A stretch of 64,000 bases of DNA from Bog-159 sp963707465 (lineage in GTDB: Bacteria; Acidobacteriota; Terriglobia; Bryobacterales; Bryobacteraceae): contig CAVPQK010000027.1 in NCBI GenBank assembly GCA_963707465.1, positions 372,001-436,000 of the forward strand, written 5' to 3'. This document shows, in pieces, positions 25,401 through 32,967 of this stretch. The notes under the pieces are model-generated. The model saw only the letters and a list, made by a program, of their open reading frames with translations. It ran no database searches and was not told the DNA's origin. Every line of letters starts with the position of its first letter. Position 1 is the first letter of the stretch. Made by a program: the position numbers and the translations under genes.

Positions 25401-26524
25401 AACTTGTCGATAACCAAGTGGGCGATGCGCTCGCGATGATACGTCGCGTCGCCGAACATCAGTTCGGACGCATTGGCCCGCTTGTAGTATAGATGAACAT
25501 TGTTCTCCCAGGTGAAACCCATGCCGCCCTGCACCTGAATGCCGCGGTTGCCCACTTCGCGATACGCATCGCTCGAATAAGCCTTGGCGATGGATACCGC
25601 CGCAGCGGCTTCGGGCGTGCGCTCCTGCAAGGCCCACGCCGCGTAGTACGCCGCCGAGCGCGAGCTTTCCGTGAGCAGCAGCATGTCGGCGCAGAGATGC
25701 TGCACCGCCTGGAACTGTCCGATGGGCTTGCCGAACTGCTTGCGCGTCTTGGCGTACTCCACTGCGATTTCCATGATGCGCTGCATGCCGCCCACCATTT
25801 CCGCCGCCAGCGCTACCGTGGACACGGCCAGCGCGCGGTCCAAAGCATCACGGGCGGAGTCGCCGATCGCCAGGAAGTCGTCTTCTGCTACCGGAACGTT
25901 TGCAAACGCGACCTGGTAGAGTTTGCGCGTTTCGTCGATGGCCGGGAGCGCGGAAATCGTCAAGCCCGGCGCGTCACGTGGGACGATGAACAGGCCCAGG
26001 TCCGGGCCGCGGCGGGCCGCACAAACGAGGAAATCCGCGGCGGCGGCATCCGGTACAAACATTTTGCGGCCGTTCAGCGCGAAGCCGTCCAGCGTCGTTT
26101 CGGCTTGCAGTTGGACGGCCTCGGGATCCCAACGGGCGGAGGCTTCGAGCAAGGCGAGCGTGGCGCGCGCCTCACCCATCGCGATGCGCGGAAGATACGT
26201 GCGCTTCTGTTCGGAATTGCCGGCCGCGTCGATGGTCACGCCGGCCAGCAGCACGGTGGAAAGATACGGCCCGGGCAGCAGGACGCGGCCCATTTCCTCC
26301 AGCGCCACCGCCATCTCGACCAGTCCGAGACCCAGGCCGCCGTATTCTTCGTCGAAGATGATGCCGGTCCAGCCCTGGCGCGCGATCTTCTGCCAGAGCG
26401 CCGCGTCATAGGCAGTGGGAGTTTCCATCAGCCGGCGCACTTCCGCGATGGGGCTGACGTCCGCGAAAAACTCGCGTGCCGAATTCTTCAGTACCTGTTG
26501 GGTTTCGGTCAATCCGAATTGCAT
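25397..26524 (-). CDS. Acyl-CoA dehydrogenase (second gene of pair)
   Basis: 375 aa FAD-dependent acyl-CoA dehydrogenase. It has the three-part fold: N-terminal helices (EYGGLGLGLVEMAVALEEMGR), middle beta-domain, and the C-terminal helix bundle with RKQFGKPIGQFQAVQHLCADM and GNRGIQVQGGMGFTWENNVHLYYKRA. The usual catalytic glutamate is not obvious. It lies 10 bases downstream of another acyl-CoA dehydrogenase and overlaps the SDR gene. Adjacent unequal acyl-CoA dehydrogenases often make heteromeric enzymes, as in steroid side-chain degradation; that is possible here but not shown. Confidence 0.9.
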   Translation of the reverse strand: MQFGLTETQQVLKNSAREFFADVSPIAEVRRLMETPTAYDAALWQKIARQGWTGIIFDEEYGGLGLGLVEMAVALEEMGRVLLPGPYLSTVLLAGVTIDAAGNSEQKRTYLPRIAMGEARATLALLEASARWDPEAVQLQAETTLDGFALNGRKMFVPDAAAADFLVCAARRGPDLGLFIVPRDAPGLTISALPAIDETRKLYQVAFANVPVAEDDFLAIGDSARDALDRALAVSTVALAAEMVGGMQRIMEIAVEYAKTRKQFGKPIGQFQAVQHLCADMLLLTESSRSAAYYAAWALQERTPEAAAAVSIAKAYSSDAYREVGNRGIQVQGGMGFTWENNVHLYYKRANASELMFGDATYHRERIAHLVIDKL

Positions 26525-26534
26525 GGCGGTTTCC

Positions 26535-27728
26535 TCAGTAGCTCTTGGGCAAACCCAGGACGAAGTGGCCCACGATATTACGCTGGATCTCAGAGGTGCC
26601 GGCTTCGATGGTGTTGCCGCGCGCGCGCAGCCAGGTATAAGCCCACTGGCCGTCGTCGAAGGCGAATTCGGAGCCGCGCGTCAATTGGCCGTATGGGCCG
26701 AGCAGCTCCATGGCCACTTGCTGGAAGCGCTGATTCAGCTCGCTCCAGAAAATCTTCTGGATGGAACCTTCCGGACCGGGTTTGCCGGTCTCCATCACGC
26801 GGCTGATGGCGCGCATCTGGTTAAGGCGCATGATTTCGATTTCGGCGTAACATTGCGCCAACTTCTGGCGGATGACCGGGTCTTCGGCGGCGGGGCGGCC
26901 GTTGCGTTCGATGTTGCGCGCCAGTTCGATGAGCCGCGCTAACTGGCGTTTGAACGTGATCTGCAGGCCGGCGCCCAACAGCGCCCGCTCATGCATCAAC
27001 GTGCCCAGCGCCACGTTCCAACCGTCGTTGACGCGGCCCACCACGTTGGCGGCGGGCACGCGCACCTCTTCGAAGAACAGCTCGTTGAATTCCGTTTCGC
27101 CGGTCATCTGGCGCAGCGGACGGACCTCCACGCCGGGAGCGTGCATATCCACGAGCAACACGGTCAGGCCTTTATGTTTTTCGGCGGCAGCGTCGGTGCG
27201 CACCAGCAACTCGCACCAGTCGGCGGCCCAGCCGTAACTGGTCCAGACTTTTTGGCCGGTGATGACGAAGTCATCGCCGTCGCGGATGGCTTCAGTGCGC
27301 AGGGCGGCGAGGTCGGAGCCGGCATTGGGCTCGGAAAAGCCCTGGCACCAGATCTCTTCGCCGCTGAGAATTTTGGCGAGGTAGCGCTGTTTCTGATCCT
27401 CGCTGCCGAAGGCGATGAGCGTGGGCCCCACCAGTTCGAGTCCCAGAATGCCGGGCAAGGGAGGCGCGCCGATGCGGGCCAGTTCTTCGGTGAAGATGGC
27501 TTTCTCCATGAGGGTGGCGCCGCGCCCGCCGTATTCTTTGGGCCAGGAGAGGCCGGCCCAGCCGCCTTCGTAGACCTGCCGCTGCCAGTCGCGGAGGAAG
27601 GCGAAGCGGGCTTCCATGCTGTCGGTCGCGGAGTGGCGCGCTTCCCAATCGCGGGGCGCGTGGGCTTCCAGCCAGGCGCGAAGTTCGTCGCGGAATTGCC
27701 GCTCTTGCGGGGTGGGGTTAAGGTCCAT
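26535..27728 (-). CDS. Acyl-CoA dehydrogenase (first gene of pair)
   Basis: About 397 aa from the ATG at 27728, which has GGAGG five bases upstream. It begins MDLNPTPQERQFRDELRAWL. Middle-domain motifs are WCQGFSEPNAGSDLAALRT and GQKVWTSYG; the C-terminal part has AGTSEIQRNIVGHFVLG, the usual FAD/acyl contact region. It leads the three-gene operon with a second dehydrogenase and an SDR. A -10 (TATACT) lies 27 bases upstream of its start. Confidence 0.93.
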   Translation of the reverse strand: MDLNPTPQERQFRDELRAWLEAHAPRDWEARHSATDSMEARFAFLRDWQRQVYEGGWAGLSWPKEYGGRGATLMEKAIFTEELARIGAPPLPGILGLELVGPTLIAFGSEDQKQRYLAKILSGEEIWCQGFSEPNAGSDLAALRTEAIRDGDDFVITGQKVWTSYGWAADWCELLVRTDAAAEKHKGLTVLLVDMHAPGVEVRPLRQMTGETEFNELFFEEVRVPAANVVGRVNDGWNVALGTLMHERALLGAGLQITFKRQLARLIELARNIERNGRPAAEDPVIRQKLAQCYAEIEIMRLNQMRAISRVMETGKPGPEGSIQKIFWSELNQRFQQVAMELLGPYGQLTRGSEFAFDDGQWAYTWLRARGNTIEAGTSEIQRNIVGHFVLGLPKSY

Positions 27729-27754
27729 GTTTGCCTCCAGGTGGCGAGCCATTG

Positions 27755-27760
27755 AGTATA
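27755..27760 (-). promoter_or_regulatory. Probable -10 of the acyl-CoA dehydrogenase operon
   Basis: TATACT on the minus strand, placed so that transcription would start about 20 bases before the ATG at 27728 and leave the GGAGG ribosome site in the leader. The -35 is weak. Confidence 0.4.
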
Positions 27761-27902
27761 TAAGAATGCGCCGCGCGTTGCTCGGGGCGGGTGCCAATCA
27801 CGGTATAGTGACGTTCTCCGCACTGCGCTCCGTGAGCTGGAACTTGAAGAGCAGCAGGACGAGGCAAGCCTGACCCCGCCGGATGCCGCCGGGCGGCCCA
27901 TT

Positions 27903-27930
27903 TTGACAACGACTGGAATCCCGGTAAAAT
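27903..27930 (+). promoter_or_regulatory. Strong sigma-70-type promoter of the bactofilin gene
   Basis: TTGACA (27903-27908) is a perfect -35 and TAAAAT (27925-27930) a near-perfect -10, 16 bases apart. Transcription should start near 27937, only about eight bases before the ATG at 27945. Confidence 0.75.
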
Positions 27931-27944
27931 ACCATCTTCGTTCC

Positions 27945-28550
27945 ATGGGCGCCTCGCCGATCCTCAATCCGACTCGCCGCACCCGCTGCCCGAGCTGTGG
28001 CAGCGAACGGCTGCAACAGCGTACCGAGCGCGATCATATCGATCGCCTCTATCAGACGCCCAGCGACATGGTGCGCCGGCTCTTCGTAGCCGACATGCAG
28101 TTGTACCATTGCCGCGTCTGCCGGTTGCAGTTTTACGATGTCGGTCAACTCGCCCAAGCCGCGGCTCCAGCGGCGGCGGAAGCGCCTCGGGAGGCGGTCG
28201 CCATTGCCGCTCGCGCCCCCTCCCCAGCAGCCGTCCCCGCCAACGGTACTAACATCGGTCGAGCCGTCGAGATCAAGGGACGGCTGTCGAGCGACGAGGA
28301 CATCGTGGTGGACGGGGAGACGGAGGGTGACATTGAGATCCCTGCACACCGGCTAACCATCGGGCTGGATGGCTGGGTTCGCGGAGACGTGCGCGCGGCC
28401 GAGGTGGTCATCCTGGGCACCATCGAAGGAAGCGTATACGCACGGAGCGTCGTCCTCGCCGGAAGCTCCAGGATGATCGGCAACATTCGTGCGCCATCCC
28501 TCCGGATCGAAGATGGCGCATTTTTCAAAGGCAAGATCGAGACAGCTTGA
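27945..28550 (+). CDS. Zinc-ribbon bactofilin
   Basis: About 201 aa from the ATG at 27945; a TTG at 27903 is part of the promoter -35 and therefore not the start. The N-terminus holds a zinc-ribbon pair (TRCPSCGSE and YHCRVCRLQF). An Ala/Pro-rich linker follows, then from about residue 95 the bactofilin beta-helix domain (IKGRLSSDEDIVVDGETEGDI, WVRGDVRAAEVVILGTIEGSV). Bactofilins polymerise into filaments that organise cell-shape or envelope proteins. The zinc ribbon is an unusual extra, perhaps for recruiting partners. No ribosome site is seen; the leader is about eight bases. Close downstream neighbour: a Tat-exported oxidoreductase, probably unrelated. Confidence 0.85.
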   Translation: MGASPILNPTRRTRCPSCGSERLQQRTERDHIDRLYQTPSDMVRRLFVADMQLYHCRVCRLQFYDVGQLAQAAAPAAAEAPREAVAIAARAPSPAAVPANGTNIGRAVEIKGRLSSDEDIVVDGETEGDIEIPAHRLTIGLDGWVRGDVRAAEVVILGTIEGSVYARSVVLAGSSRMIGNIRAPSLRIEDGAFFKGKIETA

Positions 28551-28581
28551 TTCGTTTAAACAGGCTAACGGGAGGCGATGT

Positions 28582-29859
28582 ATGGAAAACGGTTCGAACG
28601 AAATCTCCAGGAGGTCGTTTCTGGCGAAATCCACCGCGGCGGGCGCGGCCGCCACGGCGTTCACAATTATCCGGCCGGAGTTGGTGCGCGGCGCGGGCGC
28701 CGAGAAGTTGAAGGCTGGGCTGATCGGCTGCGGCGGACGCGGTACCGAAGCGGCGCAGCAGTTTCTGCACGGCAACGAAAACGTGGAACTGGTGGCCATG
28801 GGCGACATCTTCGAAGACCGGCTGGAAAAGTCGCTGGGCGAGATCCGCGGTTCCAAGTATACGGGCGTGGCCGATAAAGTGAAGATCGATCCGGACCATC
28901 ACTTCCTGGGCTTCGACGCCTACAAAAAGGTACTGGCCTCGGACATCGACGTGGTGTTGCTGGCGACGCCCCCGGGCTACCGTCCGGAGCATTTCGTGGC
29001 GGCGGTGGAGGCCAAGAAGCACATCTTCGCGGAGAAGCCGTTCGGCACCGACCCGGTAGGCGTGCGCAAGGTGATGGCGGCGTCGAAGAAAGCCGAGGAA
29101 CTGAAGCTGACGGTGATGTCGGGCGCGCAGCGCCGCCATCAAGACGGCTACGTGGAGACGCGCAAGCGGGTGCGCGACGGCGCGATCGGCGATATCGTGG
29201 CGGCCTATGCGTATTGGGTGGGGACGCCGGTGATCCAGCAGAAGGGGCGCGATCCGAAATGGTCCGACCTGGTGTTTCAACAGCGCGCCTGGTATTCCTT
29301 CGTGTGGCTGTGCGGCGACCAGATCGTGGAGCAACACCTGCACAACATCGACGCGGTCAACTGGTTTATGGACGCGCACCCGGTGAAAGTGTTCGCCTCG
29401 GGCGGCGCGGCATGGCGGCCGCGCACGGAGCTTTACGGCAATATTTACGATCACATCGACGCCGACTTCACGTACGCCAACGGCGTGCACATGTCGAGCC
29501 ACTGCCGGCAGTTCCGGAAGCCCACCTATCAGGAGGTTTCCGAACTTTTGGTGGGCACGCGGGGCCGCACCGATTGTAAGGACATGGGACCGAAGGGCGG
29601 CGAAAACCCCTATGTGCAGGAACACAGGGCGCTGGTGAAGAGTATCCGCGGCCAGGGTCCGTACATAAACGATGGCATGGCGGTGGCGGAGAGCACCATG
29701 ACTTGTATCATGGCGCGCGAATCGGCGTACTCCGGCCAGGAGATTACTTGGGACCAGATGATGGCTTCGACTCTCGACTTACAGCCCAAGGCGTTCGACT
29801 ACGATATGAAGCTGGATGTGCCGCCGCTACCGGTGCCGGGCGAGTATAAGTTCGTTTAG
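28582..29859 (+). CDS. Tat-exported Gfo/Idh/MocA-family oxidoreductase
   Basis: 425 aa from the ATG at 28582, with GGAGG at 28571-28575. The N-terminus NEISRRSFLAKSTAAGAAATAF is a twin-arginine signal. The Rossmann domain starts KAGLIGCGGRGTEAAQQFL, and the family motif AEKPFG is present near residue 150, followed by the SGAQRRHQDGY stretch in place of the usual GYN-type loop. These enzymes use tightly bound NAD(P) on sugars or sugar-like substrates; exported members are common in Solibacter and Planctomycetes. The substrate is unknown. Confidence 0.92.
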   Translation: MENGSNEISRRSFLAKSTAAGAAATAFTIIRPELVRGAGAEKLKAGLIGCGGRGTEAAQQFLHGNENVELVAMGDIFEDRLEKSLGEIRGSKYTGVADKVKIDPDHHFLGFDAYKKVLASDIDVVLLATPPGYRPEHFVAAVEAKKHIFAEKPFGTDPVGVRKVMAASKKAEELKLTVMSGAQRRHQDGYVETRKRVRDGAIGDIVAAYAYWVGTPVIQQKGRDPKWSDLVFQQRAWYSFVWLCGDQIVEQHLHNIDAVNWFMDAHPVKVFASGGAAWRPRTELYGNIYDHIDADFTYANGVHMSSHCRQFRKPTYQEVSELLVGTRGRTDCKDMGPKGGENPYVQEHRALVKSIRGQGPYINDGMAVAESTMTCIMARESAYSGQEITWDQMMASTLDLQPKAFDYDMKLDVPPLPVPGEYKFV

Positions 29860-30103
29860 TTGGCGGCCGGGTGCGCTTGGGGCCGGTCCTTCGGAAGCGC
29901 TAGCCTAAGCCCTGGACGGGCTCTTTGTTCCGGATCGCATCCTGAGAAGTCACACGCTCTCATGCGACAGCCGGGTGCCTTCGGCGGTCCCAAGCGAGTT
30001 TCTCAGGACTGATTCATTTTCTCGGACGGGAACGTTGGCTTTCTCCGAGTGGCGCGTCATCCGTCCAGAACCGAACCACTCTCGGTGCCAGTCCCCTGCC
30101 GAC
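29860..30103. other. Intergenic region with inverted repeats, no gene seen
   Basis: No open frame with support was found in these 244 bases between convergent genes. CCTGAGAA (29941-29948) pairs with TTCTCAGG (30000-30007) around 51 bases, and CTCGGA (30021-30026) pairs with TCCGAG (30044-30049). It could hold a structured RNA or terminators. Confidence 0.4.
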
Positions 30104-30901
30104 TCACTTCTTTTTCGCGTTGAGTGCCGGTAGAAGAAGTTTCAGCAGCGCTGCATCAGAGAACGGGTTCTGACCTGAGATCAACTCGCGATCTTGAAGG
30201 ACGTAGCTCTTCCATGGGTCGGCCACACTTACGTCACCTCCCGCAGTACTCAAGGCGAAGTCCGGGTAGAAGAGAACCTTACCACCAATCTCAAGCGGCT
30301 CCCGCTGCTGCTCTTCCGCCGTCGAAAAGATGGTCATCTTATATCCGGAATAAATCCATCCTTGAGCCTTCGCCCGCGCTCCAACGGCATCGCCCGCCAC
30401 CAGCGCGGCGACCACCTCCTTCGAATTCGGAAGAGCCGAGAGAAGTGAAATCGGGCCATGGCAGAGCACCGCCGTAGGCTTGGATGTTTCATGAAAGTGT
30501 CTCATCGCGGCGCCAGCGTCGGGATCATCAAGAAGATCCATCATCGGGCCATGGCCGCCGGGAACGAAAACAGCGTCATATTGATCCAGGCCCAATGCGA
30601 TGACATCCGAGATGCAAGTTGGATTTTTGAGCCCAGTCAGGCTGTCGCAGAATTTTAGATAGTCCTGAAGCCTAGCCTCGTCCCCGCCGAAGAAATCGGC
30701 GACAGCTGAATGGACATCCATCTGCGGCGTGTTGCCTTTAGGGTTGGCGAAGGTGATGTCGTAGCCCTCCTTCATCAGGGCGCGAACCGGAACCGTCAGC
30801 TCGTTAAGGTAGTAGCCAGCGCCCTTGTAAACCTTGCCATCTTTCAAGGGCAAGCCGTGACCGCTCGATACAAGTACCAGGACCTTTCCTTTTGTTGTCA
30901 T
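30104..30901 (-). CDS. DJ-1/PfpI-family protein (Hsp31-like)
   Basis: 265 aa from the ATG at 30901, preceded by AAAGGAGAACAAA. The class I glutamine-amidotransferase-like fold is indicated by VLVLVSSGHG, the FVPGGHGPMMDL stretch and the nucleophile elbow AVLCHGP with its cysteine. Proteins of this group act as glyoxalase III/deglycase-like enzymes or chaperones against aldehyde stress. Codon use and base composition look less G+C-rich than in neighbouring operons, which suggests transfer. It precedes no operon partner; the alpha/beta-hydrolase upstream on the same strand is 149 bases away. Confidence 0.88.
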   Translation of the reverse strand: MTTKGKVLVLVSSGHGLPLKDGKVYKGAGYYLNELTVPVRALMKEGYDITFANPKGNTPQMDVHSAVADFFGGDEARLQDYLKFCDSLTGLKNPTCISDVIALGLDQYDAVFVPGGHGPMMDLLDDPDAGAAMRHFHETSKPTAVLCHGPISLLSALPNSKEVVAALVAGDAVGARAKAQGWIYSGYKMTIFSTAEEQQREPLEIGGKVLFYPDFALSTAGGDVSVADPWKSYVLQDRELISGQNPFSDAALLKLLLPALNAKKK

Positions 30902-31050
30902 TTTGTTCTCCTTTTTGAATCGATTCTGTTTTCCTGAATGCCGACTCTGCGCCGACAGCCCCTCCAAATCGCGATTTGAGGATGATGAGCACCAATTGAG
31001 GTCGGGGATCGCGCAACTTAACACTTCTCATAAAAGCATGGCGTTCGCTC

Positions 31051-31905
31051 CTACTTTGTCATGAAGTCGCGTACGAGAGCCGCGATGTCGTCGGCAGCCG
31101 TATCCAGCGCAAAATGGCCGCCATCCACAATGTGAACCTGAGCGCCTGGTACCTCCTGCTTGTAGGCTTCCGGCTCCGAGGGATCGAACGACGACTCATA
31201 CTTACCCCAGATCACCAGCAGGCGTGGCTGCTTTTCGCGCATCCACGCTTGCCATTTCGGGTAAGAGTCCACATTGGTTCTGTAGTCATAGAAGAGATCG
31301 CTTTGTATCTCAGCCTGGCCTGGACGATTAAGAAAATAAAGTTCGTCGGTCCAGAGGTCTGGATCGTGACGCTCCACGTCAGGATCGTTTCCCGTATGAC
31401 GTGCCCGTGCGGCCTCAAGCGACAAAAGATTTGTGCGCAAGGCGCTCTCATTGGCGGCACGATCGGCCCAGAAGGCCCGTCGCGTTTTCCAATTTGCTCC
31501 CAAGCCTTCGTCGTGGGCTACGGCGTCCTGCACGATCAGCGCCTCGACCCGCTCCGGATGCGCCAGGATCATGCGAAAGCCGATGGGTCCACCGTAGTCC
31601 TGCATATACAGGGTGTAGCGCGAGAGTCCCAGCGCCTCAGTGAAATGGTTGACGATCTCGGCATAACGATCGAACGTGTACGCGAACTTCTTCGGGTCCG
31701 GCCAGTCACTGTGCCCGAAGCCGGGATAGTCCGGCGCGATCAAATGGTAGCGGTCGGATAGTCGCGCGAAAAGCGGTTCAAACATGCGCGATGACGATGG
31801 AAGACCATGTAGTAGGAGAAGCGTTTCTGCATTCTTCGGACCAGCTTCTCGGTAGAAAATTGATAGGCCGTCGATCTGGATGGTGTGGTAAACGACGGGA
31901 TTCAT
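31051..31905 (-). CDS. Alpha/beta-hydrolase of the epoxide hydrolase/haloalkane dehalogenase type
   Basis: 284 aa, with GGAAGG upstream of the ATG at 31905. The oxyanion motif LLLLHGLPSSS, the nucleophile MQDYGGPIGF with Asp instead of Ser, and the C-terminal DGGHFALD histidine define the Asp-nucleophile branch. Such enzymes open epoxides or remove halides. The cap domain includes FYDYRTNVDSYPKWQAWM. Specificity cannot be read from the sequence. It lies with the DJ-1 gene in a lower-G+C patch and may have been acquired with it. Confidence 0.88.
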   Translation of the reverse strand: MNPVVYHTIQIDGLSIFYREAGPKNAETLLLLHGLPSSSRMFEPLFARLSDRYHLIAPDYPGFGHSDWPDPKKFAYTFDRYAEIVNHFTEALGLSRYTLYMQDYGGPIGFRMILAHPERVEALIVQDAVAHDEGLGANWKTRRAFWADRAANESALRTNLLSLEAARARHTGNDPDVERHDPDLWTDELYFLNRPGQAEIQSDLFYDYRTNVDSYPKWQAWMREKQPRLLVIWGKYESSFDPSEPEAYKQEVPGAQVHIVDGGHFALDTAADDIAALVRDFMTK

Positions 31906-32502
31906 TGGCAGTTCCTTCCCATGTACTTTAGCCAGTGCTAGGTCCTGGCCAGATCATCGCAAGAACGATTTCAGGCAGCAGCAAGTGCTCGCCCCACTCA
32001 GCCGATCTGAAAATATTCATCGTTGCCTCCGCAATACCACCCGGGGCAACATGCGGCCCACAATGGCACGCTCAGCTTGAACCAGAAGGACACGCCTCCT
32101 GGTTCCGAGTAGCGCATCGCCGGACGACCAGTTCTTCCAAGAGGGCACAGGGCTAACACCACAATTGAACTCCCCATGCGACGCGGATTTGAACGTACAC
32201 ACCTGTTCTTGAAAAGTTGGCGCGGCCTTCTCTAATCTTTCGTGAACGCTCACTTCTCCGCCACGCCAGCGTTATCCTCGCGGCTCGCCCTCCCCTGCCG
32301 AAAGCAGCTCATTATTTTAACAGGTCGAGGTGAGGCACGGCCCTGCACTCTGGCAGCATGCACTCGCATCGTCGGCCACTCGGACAACGAGAGGGCGCCA
32401 ACCAGATAGGTCCAAGCAAGCCGGCTTCTGTCCGGCGCGCTGCGTGCGCAAGAGCACCTCAAGTTAGCGCGTATGGGAGGCCGCTCCACTAGGTTTGCGC
32501 CA
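31906..32502. other. Gene-poor stretch, nothing supported
   Basis: About 600 bases between the hydrolase and the cupin gene. Short open frames exist on both strands but none has a ribosome site with a recognisable protein. No repeat, tRNA or terminator stands out. The base composition resembles the accessory patch at 30104-31905 and may be decayed sequence. Confidence 0.4.
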
Positions 32503-32967
32503 TCACCGCGCGTCGATCTTCACCACGAAATAGGTGATCTGTTTGCCGCTCTCCACGAGCATCTGGTGCGCCGTCTTGACGGGCACGTGCACCACGTCGC
32601 CGGCTGCCAGCGCCACTTTCTCGCCGCCGCGGATGGACGGCCCGCGAATCTCGTGAGGCGAGGTGGTCCGCGGATTCACCACCGTGCCGCCCACCACCAG
32701 CGTGGCCTCGCCGCTCTCGACCACCATTACGTCGTTCTGAGTTTCGTGCAACTCCGCTTCGCCGCTGCCTTCCCGATGCGCCACCAGGAAGCTGTGGTTT
32801 CCATAGCCCGCCAGCGGCATCGTGGCAATCTTTTGCGCGTTCATCTTGAGTGCCAGGCTCTTTTCGAACCCGCGCAATTCGGCACTGGTCCAATGCCCGG
32901 CGCCCTCTGGCAAACCGGCGGGCAGCGCGGCTGCCGCCATGATCAACGCGATAACGAATGTCCTCAT
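32503..32967 (-). CDS. Exported cupin-domain protein
   Basis: 154 aa from the ATG at 32967, with GGAG upstream. A signal peptide (MRTFVIALIMAAAALPAGLP) precedes a single cupin barrel with AELHETQNDVMVVESGEATLVVGG and GDVVHVPVKTAHQM, giving candidate metal-binding His/Glu residues. The ATG overlaps the stop of the upstream membrane hydrolase (ATGA), so the two are translated together. A role in binding or modifying the hydrolase product is possible but unproven. Confidence 0.85.
   Translation of the reverse strand: MRTFVIALIMAAAALPAGLPEGAGHWTSAELRGFEKSLALKMNAQKIATMPLAGYGNHSFLVAHREGSGEAELHETQNDVMVVESGEATLVVGGTVVNPRTTSPHEIRGPSIRGGEKVALAAGDVVHVPVKTAHQMLVESGKQITYFVVKIDAR

Noticed and set aside
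31906..32502. Short minus-strand open frames of 73-80 codons in the gap
   Set aside because: No ribosome site, no recognisable domain and no continuity with neighbours; treated as non-coding.
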